From contig JAGWYX010000187.1 of the NCBI GenBank assembly GCA_018969165.1, forward strand, positions 1 to 7,131: 7,131 bases of DNA, read 5' to 3'. The notes beneath the pieces were generated by a model. The model made no database searches, was not told the DNA's origin, and worked only from the letters and a program-made list of their open reading frames with translations. Source of the stretch: Verrucomicrobiota bacterium. GTDB taxonomy: Bacteria; Verrucomicrobiota; Verrucomicrobiia; Limisphaerales; JAGWYX01. A program made the translations under genes and the position numbers. Positions 1 to 5,343 of the stretch are shown here, one piece after another. The number at the start of each line of letters is the position of its first letter. Position 1 is the stretch's first letter.

Positions 1-480
1 CGGGATCAGGGTGGCTACGCGCGCCCGGGGAAACAGCAACACGTAGGCACCCATCACGCCCGCAACGGCTCCACTGGCGCCAATGGCCGGCAAAACTGAA
101 TGGGCGTTGGCGACCACATGCAGGATCGCCGCCACGATTCCGCTGAGGAGATACAGGGCGACGAAACGGGCGCGGCCAAGTTGGTCTTCGACGTTGTCGC
201 CGAAAATCCATAGTACCCACATATTGCCGATCAGGTGAATCCAACCGCCGTGCAGGAACATCGCACTCAGAAAGGGCGCCACCTGCTCCACCAGGCCGAA
301 TTGGTCGGCCAACTCCGCGTTCGTGTAGCGCGTCGGCACCAGTCCCCATTCGAAAAACGCCGGCCCGAGTCGGTGTCCCAAGGTCAACTCGTGGAGGAAT
401 ACCCCCGCATTCAGCCCGATAATGGCAAGGGTCGCGGCAGGGAATCGGCGGGCCGGTATGTCGTCACGGAGCGGGATCAT
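1..480 (-). CDS. Rhomboid-family intramembrane serine protease, 3' end beyond the window
   Basis: The reverse strand reads open from an ATG at 478-480 to the window edge, giving the first 160 residues. Rhomboids are polytopic membrane proteases that cut transmembrane substrates with a Ser-His dyad. Visible here are a first hydrophobic segment (about residues 15-30), the loop and second helix with the conserved H-x-x-x-N pattern (His82, Asn86, in HGGWIHLIGNMW), a further helix (about 106-123), and the catalytic GASG motif with Ser136, followed by GVMGAYVLLFPRARV, typical of the bacterial rhomboid family. The catalytic histidine lies in a later helix outside the window, so activity cannot be confirmed. 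The start is well placed: an in-frame TGA lies 14 codons upstream with no ATG, GTG or TTG between. No Shine-Dalgarno is evident before it. It follows the J-protein gene on the same strand after a 312-base gap, so co-transcription is uncertain. Confidence 0.9.
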   Translation of the reverse strand, partial: MIPLRDDIPARRFPAATLAIIGLNAGVFLHELTLGHRLGPAFFEWGLVPTRYTNAELADQFGLVEQVAPFLSAMFLHGGWIHLIGNMWVLWIFGDNVEDQLGRARFVALYLLSGIVAAILHVVANAHSVLPAIGASGAVAGVMGAYVLLFPRARVATLIP

Positions 481-792
481 GCCGTGGATGATTCTCGAGC
501 CATGCCTGATAGTCGCGTCTCACCCATCGTTCTGCTCATTCGAAGGCTACGGTGAATCGTTCTTCGTCAGCGGGACGACGGCCGCCAACCGCGCGGCTGT
601 TGGACCGGAAGCCGGGGCGCCGGGACGGCGCCGCACTAGGCGCGATCGAGCCGAGCAATCGCTGCTCCTGGCGGCGCGGCAGCGCCGCCCTACCGGGTTC
701 ACGGTCCCGCCGCGCGGTCGAGGAACCGTGGGAGCTTGACATGAGTCTTTTGGTGGGGGCGCGCCCGGTCCCAGCCCGTCCAGCCCGGCGCT
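481..792. other. Gap between the J-protein and rhomboid genes, GC-rich palindromes, no convincing gene
   Basis: This stretch has no coding region I can support. A 68-codon reading frame exists on the minus strand (536-742) but it is arginine, serine and proline rich, has no recognisable motif and looks like a by-product of GC-rich DNA. The region instead carries compact inverted repeats: GGCGCC-5-GGCGCC at 616-632, a perfect 8-base stem at 670-689, and GGTTC/GAACC at 696-700 and 723-727. The concentration of short GC palindromes resembles an intergenic repeat cassette. No T tract follows any of the stems on the minus strand, so none is a standard intrinsic terminator for the J-protein gene. 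Confidence 0.5.
670..689. repeat. Perfect GC-rich inverted repeat (8-base arms, 4-base loop)
   Basis: The arms GGCGGCGC (670-677) and GCGCCGCC (682-689) are exact reverse complements around GGCA. This is very stable as RNA on either strand. It sits about 105 bases past the J-protein stop and could impede transcription or protect 3' ends, but lacks a T tract. Its form resembles REP-like elements scattered in bacterial intergenic regions. Only one copy is in this window, so repeat-family membership is inference. Confidence 0.5.
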
Positions 793-1770
793 TCAGCCAC
801 GAGGTTTGAAGGAGGATTCCCGCGCCAGTTGCTCCCACAGTTTCCGCTCACGGGCCGCAACCTGGGCGGGTACCTCGATCCGGATCACCACGATCAGGTC
901 GCCCGAGCCACCGTCGCGCTGCGGCAATCCGCGACCCCGCACCCGGAGTTTTTGGGCGTTGTGGGTCCCGGGGGGGATTTTGATGTTCACGGAACCGTCA
1001 AGCGTGGGCACCGGAACGCTGGTGCCGAGCACCGCTTCCCAGGGCGCGAGTTCCAACTCGTGGACGAGGTCGTGCTCCTCGACGGTGAAATCCGGATGCC
1101 GGGCCAACCGCACGCGCAGATACAGATCGCCGGCTTGCCCGCCACCCACCCCTGCTCCGCCGCGCCCGGCCACGCGCAGACGCTGGCCTTCCGTGACCCC
1201 GGCCGGGACCTTGACCTGGTAGGTTTCCGTCCGCGACTCATGTCGTACCGACACCGAACGGATCGAGCCACGCGACGCCTCCTCCAAAGTGACCAGAATG
1301 TCTCCTTCGAGATCGCGCCCGCGCTCGGCCAACTCCGCTTCCGCAAAATCGGCGGGACCGCCGCCTCTCCGTCGGCCGGCCTGTGCTCTTGCCGTCGAGC
1401 CGAATAGTTGCTCGAAGAAGTCACTGAACCCGGTGCCCCCGAAGTGGAACTCGAATTCCTGTCCCGCCGCGCCCGTGTCGCCGGTCCAGCGCCCACCCCG
1501 GACACCTTCCCAACCCGGCGGGGGCCGGAACTCGGCGCCCTGCTTCCAGCCGGCCCCGAGTGCGTCATACTTCTTGCGCTTTTCCGGATCGCTCAAAACT
1601 TCGTAGGCCTCGTTGATCTCCTTGAATTTTTCCTCGGCGGCGGCCTTGTTTTTCGCCACGTCCGGATGGTATTGCCGGGCCAGCGTGCGGAAGGCCTTGC
1701 GGATTTCCTCCTCGCTGGCCGCGCGCGGCACGCCCAGGATTTCGTAGTAATCGCGGTATTCGACTGGCAT
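793..1770 (-). CDS. cbpA: Type B J-domain co-chaperone (CbpA/DnaJ-like)
   Basis: The product is 325 residues, close to the usual 300-330 of CbpA-like proteins, and acts in the cytosol by stimulating Hsp70 (DnaK) ATPase and delivering clients. The J-domain spans residues about 6-72 with the essential HPD at 35-37 (ARQYHPDVAKN) and the helix-IV KRKKYD motif. A glycine/phenylalanine-rich linker follows (FHFGGTGFSDFFEQLFG). The C-terminal half has the two beta-sandwich client-binding domains (GDILVTLEEASRG, VKVPAGVTEGQRLRVAGRG, and GSVNIKIPPGTHNAQKLRVRGRG). There are no CxxCxGxG zinc repeats, so this is not classical DnaJ. A GTG at 1804-1806 would add 12 residues, but I chose the ATG at 1768-1770 because family members begin directly with a sequence like EYRDYYEILGV. 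The ribosome site before it (GGGACAGG) is weak. No dnaK or grpE is adjacent, consistent with CbpA rather than the main dnaKJ operon. It is divergent from the M16 peptidase gene. Confidence 0.93.
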   Translation of the reverse strand: MPVEYRDYYEILGVPRAASEEEIRKAFRTLARQYHPDVAKNKAAAEEKFKEINEAYEVLSDPEKRKKYDALGAGWKQGAEFRPPPGWEGVRGGRWTGDTGAAGQEFEFHFGGTGFSDFFEQLFGSTARAQAGRRRGGGPADFAEAELAERGRDLEGDILVTLEEASRGSIRSVSVRHESRTETYQVKVPAGVTEGQRLRVAGRGGAGVGGGQAGDLYLRVRLARHPDFTVEEHDLVHELELAPWEAVLGTSVPVPTLDGSVNIKIPPGTHNAQKLRVRGRGLPQRDGGSGDLIVVIRIEVPAQVAARERKLWEQLARESSFKPRG

Positions 1771-1839
1771 AACCTGTCCCGTCGGCGAGGCGGCGCGGGG
1801 AAGCACTTCGCCGCCCGGTCCTGCCGGGATTGCTAGGCA

Positions 1840-1867
1840 ACCTTAGCCTGACCCGGGACATTTTCAA
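1840..1867 (-). promoter_or_regulatory. Possible promoter for the J-protein gene
   Basis: Read on the minus strand, a TTGAAA box (1862-1867) is followed after 16 bases by TAAGGT (1840-1845), giving a predicted leader of roughly 65 bases. The -35 box is a good match and the -10 box a poor one (three of six). TTGAAA also fits the -35 of heat-shock sigma-32 promoters, but no CCCCAT-like -10 is present. No CIRCE repeat is seen in the divergent region. Tentative. Confidence 0.25.
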
Positions 1868-1983
1868 CCCATCGCCGCGCCCCCCCTCCCGCCCAACAAG
1901 GCGCGCGGGACACGTGCACTCCAAAAAAGAAGGCTGGTCGGGGCGTGGGGTTTGGGGCAGAGTCGCGGGGCATGTTTTAATTC

Positions 1984-1987
1984 GAGG
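1984..1987 (+). promoter_or_regulatory. Ribosome binding site of the M16 peptidase gene
   Basis: GAGG ends five bases before the ATG at 1993. It is short but is the clearest Shine-Dalgarno-like site in front of any gene here, and together with the signal peptide that begins at this ATG it fixes the start. Confidence 0.5.
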
Positions 1988-1992
1988 CGCCT

Positions 1993-4911
1993 ATGCAACT
2001 GAATCGACGACGGGTCTTCGTTCACCTTTTCCTGGCGACCGTGCTCCTGCTGACAGCGGCGACGAGCCGGGCCGGTTACCGGCAGATCAACCGGCCGAAC
2101 CCGGCGGACAAGATGGCCGTCCACATTTACCGGCTGGACAACGGGCTGACGGTTTACCTGACGGAGAATCACGAAGCGCCGCGGTTTTACGCCGAAATCG
2201 CCACCCGCGCGGGCAGCAAGGAGGACCCGGCCGAGTCCACGGGACTGGCGCATTACCTGGAGCACATGCTGTTCAAGGGCACCCAGCAGATGGGCACGCT
2301 GGACTACGCGAAAGAGCAACCGTATCTGGACCGGATCTCGGAGCTGTACGAGGAACATTTCCGGGCGAGCGACCCGGCCCGGCGCAAGGCGATCTACGCC
2401 GAGATCAACCACCAGGCTCAACTGGCGTCCCAGTATGAAATCCCCAACGAGATCGACAAGCTTTACAAGGCGATGGGGGGCACGGATGTCAACGCGCACA
2501 CCTCCAACGAGGAAACGGTTTACCAGGTGGACCTGCCGTCCAACCGGCTCCAGCAATGGGCGGTGATCGAGTCAGAGCGGTTTCGGGACCCGGTTTTTCG
2601 CCTGTTCCAGCCGGAGCTGGAGATTGTGTATGAGGAAAAGAACCGGACGCTGGACAACAAGGAAGCGATCATCGACACGGCGGTGAACAAGGTGCTGTAC
2701 AAGCATCATCCGTACGGCCAGCGCACGACGATTGGCGAGGTGAAGGACCTGAAGAACCCGTCGTTGAAGAACATGTACCACTTTTACCAGACGTATTACG
2801 TGCCCAACAACATGGCGATCGCGATCTCGGGCGACATCCAGATCCAGGACACGATCCGGCTGATCGATCGTTATTTCTCGGCGTGGAAGGCCAAGCCGTT
2901 GCCCAAGCCACAAACGTGGCCGGAGCCGCCGCTGCGCGGCGCGGAGCGGGTGACGGTGAAATACGAGGGCGAGGAGTATGTGCTGCTGGCGTTCCGGACC
3001 GCGCGGAACCTGGCGCGGGACGCCGACGCGCTGCGGTTGTGCGACATGGTGTTGGACAACTCGGTGGCGGGGTTGATCAACCTGAACCTGAACGCGCAGC
3101 AGAAGGTGCGGCAGGCCGGGGCCGGGCCGGAGCTGCTGAACGATTACGGGGCCGAGTACCTCTTTGGCGTGCCCAAGAAGGGCCAGTCGCTGGCGGACGT
3201 GGAGAAGCTGTTGCTCGCGCAGGTGGATTTGCTGAAGGCGGGGAAGTTCGAGGACTGGATTCTCCCGGCGATCATCACCGATTTCAAGAAGAACCGCAAA
3301 GCGCAATTGGAATCCAACGTGTCGCGGGTGGCGTTGATGCGCGCAGCGTTCATCGACCACGAGAGTTGGGATCATGCGGTGGGGCAGATCGCGCGCCTGG
3401 AGAAATTGCGGAAGGCCGACGTGGTGCGGGCGGCCAACAAATACTTCGACGGCGGCTACGTGGCGGGGTACCGGATCGACGCCAAGCCGGAAATCCCGTC
3501 CATCGAGAAGCCGCAGATCGAGAAGATCGCGATCGATCCGCGGCGGGTCTCGGCGTTTTTCAAGCAGGTAATGAGCATGCCGGTCAAGCCGATCGAACCG
3601 GTGTTCGTCGATCCGCGGAAGGATTACCAGGAGGTGGAGGTGCGCGACGGCATCAAACTGTATTATGCCAAGAACCCCTTGAACGACCTGTTCTCGCTCC
3701 AGCTCGAGTTCGACGTGGGCACGCGCGAGAACAACCGGATCGCGATCGCGACCCAACTCCTGAACAAGTCCGGCACCGACCGTCTCAGCGCGGAGGATTT
3801 GAAGAAGGAGTGGTACAAGTTGGGAACCGATTTTGGGGTCGGCGCGGGCGAGGCCGAGACCGACGTGAGCCTGGGGGGGTTGGACGAGAACTTCGCGGCC
3901 TCGGTGGGTCTGTTGCACGACGTGCTCACGCACCCGGCGACCGACCCGGGGACGCTGAGCGAGCTGGCCAAGATCATCCTGGCGCAGCGCGAGGATGCGA
4001 AGAAGGATTTCCACAGCATCAGCGCGGCGCTGGTCGAATTCAATCGGTATGGGAAAGACTCGACCTTCCTGCGGATGCTGCCGAACGACGCGGTGGAGAA
4101 ACTGACGGTGCCGGAGTTGCTCGAGTGGGTCGAGCGGTTGCCGCATTATCGGCATACGATCAGTTACACCGGCTCGCTGCCGCTGGAAAGGGTGCTGGCG
4201 GTGCTCCGGTCACGCTATGCCGACGCCGGATCGCTGGAGGCCCCGCCGCCCTACCGGTTTCGCGTCACGCGGGCGCCGCAGACGGACGAGATTCTGTTCG
4301 TGGACAAGCCGATGGCGCAGGCGCAGGTGCGGTTGGAGTTTGGCGACACGGTGTTCAACGAAGGGGAGATGCCGGCGATCGAGTTGTTCAACGACTATTT
4401 TGCGGGCGGCATGGCGGGCATCGTCTTCCAGGAGTTGCGCGAGTCGCGGGCGCTGGCTTACGCCGTCGGCGCGGTTTACCTGACCGGCGGGCGCAAGGGG
4501 GAGCAGAACTTGATGATCGGCGGGATCGGCTGCCAGGCGGACAAGACGCCGGAGGCCGTCCACGCTTTCATCGACCTGATGGATCACATGCCGGCGTCAC
4601 CCCGACGGTTCAAGGAGGCGCAGGAGGCGATCTTGAACCGCTACCGGACCTCGAAACTGGGTTTCCGGGAGGTTCTCGGGGCGGTGCGCTCCTGGGAACG
4701 GTTGGGCGTGCCGGTGGATCCGCGCCAGGAACGGTATGCCACGGTCGAATCGGCCGGGATGGACCTGATGCTGGATTTCTACCATCGGCATGTGCAAGGG
4801 CGGCCGAAGTTGATCTCGATTGTCGGCGACAAGAGCAAGATCGGCCTGGCGCAACTGGAGCAAGGCCGCAAGGTGACCGAGGTGCGATTGAGCGATATTT
4901 TCGCGTTTTGA
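1993..4911 (+). CDS. Secreted M16-family zinc metallopeptidase (pitrilysin/insulinase type, two-lobed)
   Basis: The product has 972 residues, matching full-length two-lobed M16 enzymes such as pitrilysin (about 960). These clamshell proteases degrade peptides and small unfolded proteins. Residues 1-27 form a signal peptide (basic NRRR, hydrophobic core, cleavage likely after SRA), so it acts in the periplasm or outside the cell. The first lobe has the inverted zinc motif HYLEH (His87, Glu90 catalytic, His91) and the third ligand in IVYEEKNRT (Glu214 or Glu215). The YYVPNNMAIAISGD segment (about 268-281) marks the usual start of the following M16 C domain. The second lobe begins near residue 540, lacks HxxEH as is normal, and carries the substrate-contacting Arg/Tyr pair in ELRESRALAY (Arg819, Tyr823). 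Between the HxxEH and the distal glutamate lies an extra block of about 46 residues (roughly 105-150), charged and probably helical. The gene is divergent from the J-protein. Substrate unknown; no lipobox cysteine, so not a lipoprotein. Confidence 0.94.
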   Translation: MQLNRRRVFVHLFLATVLLLTAATSRAGYRQINRPNPADKMAVHIYRLDNGLTVYLTENHEAPRFYAEIATRAGSKEDPAESTGLAHYLEHMLFKGTQQMGTLDYAKEQPYLDRISELYEEHFRASDPARRKAIYAEINHQAQLASQYEIPNEIDKLYKAMGGTDVNAHTSNEETVYQVDLPSNRLQQWAVIESERFRDPVFRLFQPELEIVYEEKNRTLDNKEAIIDTAVNKVLYKHHPYGQRTTIGEVKDLKNPSLKNMYHFYQTYYVPNNMAIAISGDIQIQDTIRLIDRYFSAWKAKPLPKPQTWPEPPLRGAERVTVKYEGEEYVLLAFRTARNLARDADALRLCDMVLDNSVAGLINLNLNAQQKVRQAGAGPELLNDYGAEYLFGVPKKGQSLADVEKLLLAQVDLLKAGKFEDWILPAIITDFKKNRKAQLESNVSRVALMRAAFIDHESWDHAVGQIARLEKLRKADVVRAANKYFDGGYVAGYRIDAKPEIPSIEKPQIEKIAIDPRRVSAFFKQVMSMPVKPIEPVFVDPRKDYQEVEVRDGIKLYYAKNPLNDLFSLQLEFDVGTRENNRIAIATQLLNKSGTDRLSAEDLKKEWYKLGTDFGVGAGEAETDVSLGGLDENFAASVGLLHDVLTHPATDPGTLSELAKIILAQREDAKKDFHSISAALVEFNRYGKDSTFLRMLPNDAVEKLTVPELLEWVERLPHYRHTISYTGSLPLERVLAVLRSRYADAGSLEAPPPYRFRVTRAPQTDEILFVDKPMAQAQVRLEFGDTVFNEGEMPAIELFNDYFAGGMAGIVFQELRESRALAYAVGAVYLTGGRKGEQNLMIGGIGCQADKTPEAVHAFIDLMDHMPASPRRFKEAQEAILNRYRTSKLGFREVLGAVRSWERLGVPVDPRQERYATVESAGMDLMLDFYHRHVQGRPKLISIVGDKSKIGLAQLEQGRKVTEVRLSDIFAF

Positions 4912-4924
4912 CCCGGGCGAAATC

Positions 4925-4970
4925 GTTGACATCGGTTGGATTTCGTGAAAACTGCGACGGCGATGTCAGC
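4925..4970. repeat. Inverted repeat, 10-base arms, just after the M16 stop
   Basis: GTTGACATCG (4925-4934) pairs with CGATGTCAGC (4961-4970): nine Watson-Crick pairs and one G-T, around a 26-base loop. It begins 13 bases past the stop codon. It could be a 3'-end stem of the M16 mRNA or a protein-binding operator. The left arm includes a perfect TTGACA, but no -10 box lies at the right distance, so I do not call a promoter. Confidence 0.45.
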
Positions 4971-4987
4971 GTGGCGGCAGGTCTAAG

Positions 4988-5021
4988 AAAGAAAAAAGCG
5001 GGCATCTTGCGATGCCCGCTT
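4988..5021 (-). terminator. Rho-independent terminator acting on minus-strand transcripts
   Basis: An uninterrupted 11-base stem (4996-5006 with 5011-5021, core GCGGGCATC/GATGCCCGC) closes a 4-base loop. On the minus strand the loop is GCAA, a GNRA tetraloop, and the stem runs straight into TTTTTT then CTTT. On the plus strand the stem is followed by AACCCAAAC, with no T tract. So it terminates leftward transcription. No minus-strand protein gene precedes it, which is the main reason to propose a small RNA here. Leftward stopping here also keeps such a transcript out of the convergent M16 gene. Confidence 0.8.
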
Positions 5022-5116
5022 AACCCAAACAACCAAACTAGACCTCCTTCTGCCCGCGGAGCGCGGGACTTTACCTCGCCGGCTGCAGACACAGCCAGCG
5101 AAAGTCTCTAAAGAAC
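4988..5116 (-). ncRNA. Candidate structured small RNA of about 130 nt
   Basis: Reading leftward: first a hairpin with outer stem GACTTT/AAAGTC (5101-5106 with 5067-5072) and inner 9-base stem CGCTGGCTG/CAGCCGGCG (5092-5100 with 5077-5085, 6-base loop, 4-base bulge). Then a second hairpin CCCGCG-3-CGCGGG (5053-5067, sharing one base with the first). Then a single-stranded AGAAGGAGGTC (5041-5051) and a T/G-rich linker, and finally the intrinsic terminator. The inner stem of the first hairpin has a U-G pair on the minus strand but a C-A mismatch on the plus strand, supporting minus as the RNA strand, as do the T tract and GNRA loop. The 5' end is a guess from a weak TATTTG box at 5122-5127; no good -35 accompanies it. 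I do not recognise an RNA family (not tRNA, tmRNA, 6S or RNase P). It could also be the remnant 3' end of a lost minus-strand gene. Confidence 0.45.
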
Positions 5117-5200
5117 AACAACAAATACATCAGTCAGACGTTCGAAACCGGGCGTTCGTTCAATCTTTTTTTGCCCAGGTTCCCCTCGTGCAGCCGGGTC

Positions 5201-5247
5201 AATTCGCAAGGCTGCAAGTGGATATTGCAGCAGGAATCTTGCCGATT
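5201..5247 (+). promoter_or_regulatory. Two-tier hairpin in the likely leader of the beta-CASP nuclease gene
   Basis: An inner perfect 7-base stem GCTGCAA/TTGCAGC (5211-5217 with 5225-5231, loop GTGGATA) sits inside an outer stem 5201-5210 with 5238-5247, which has one C-C mismatch and one T-G pair, leaving a 6-base bulge (AGGAAT) on one side. On the minus strand the T-G pair becomes an A-C mismatch, so the plus strand is favoured. It lies about 97 bases before the ATG at 5344. It may be a regulatory or stability element of the nuclease mRNA; no known riboswitch class is recognised. Confidence 0.4.
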
Positions 5248-5343
5248 CGGCGCGCCGCCGCGCCGGCCCGGACGCGCGGGCGTGACGGCCGTCGGCAAGG
5301 CCGGCTGTGGCGACGCCAAACGGTGGCGGGCTGAAGTGCCCTT

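Larger units (their letters stand above)
4912..5343. other. 432-base intergenic region with several RNA-like structures
   Basis: No protein gene is supported here. Short open frames exist on both strands (for example a 71-codon one on the minus strand at 5134-5349) but they lack family motifs and overlap the nuclease start. In order it holds an inverted repeat just past the M16 stop (4925-4970), a minus-strand intrinsic terminator (4988-5021), two more hairpins and a GGAGG stretch upstream of that terminator on the minus strand (5041-5106), an A/T-richer tract (5101-5170), and a plus-strand leader hairpin (5201-5247). The last 90 bases are very GC-rich with perfect palindromes at 5248-5257 and 5284-5293. 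I found no clear sigma-70 promoter for the nuclease gene. Confidence 0.6.

Noticed and set aside
536..838. A 100-codon minus-strand frame (or 68 codons from 742) beyond the J-protein
   Set aside because: The longer form overlaps the J-protein C-terminus in another frame and the composition is low-complexity; the palindromes inside it explain the sequence better.
1952..1981. TTGGGG and TTTAAT as a promoter for the M16 gene
   Set aside because: The implied transcription start would fall within a few bases of the Shine-Dalgarno and the boxes are poor matches.
1771..1992. A CIRCE element or other heat-shock operator in front of the J-protein
   Set aside because: No TTAGCACTC/GAGTGCTAA repeat or close variant is present; only small, weak inverted repeats such as CCCGG-5-CCGGG at 1814-1828.
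2572..4155. A 527-codon minus-strand frame opposite the M16 gene
   Set aside because: Arg, His, Leu and Gln-rich antisense shadow caused by codon bias of the M16 gene; no domain and no start signal.
4926..4954. A perfect TTGACA as a plus-strand promoter
   Set aside because: No acceptable -10 box lies 16-18 bases downstream; the hexamer is part of the inverted repeat arm.
5038..5075. Resemblance of the minus strand (GAGGTAAAGTCCCGCGCTCC) to the RNase P RNA signature
   Set aside because: Only a short superficial match; the remaining conserved blocks of RNase P RNA are absent and the region is far too short.
2883..5111. A 742-codon plus-strand frame largely inside the M16 gene
   Set aside because: It is a shadow of the M16 gene in a shifted frame, glycine and arginine-rich without any domain; the M16 frame has clear catalytic motifs throughout.
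5131..5160. A GTTCGAAAC segment as the T-loop of a tRNA
   Set aside because: The flanking bases do not form a T stem on either strand and no acceptor or anticodon arms are found.
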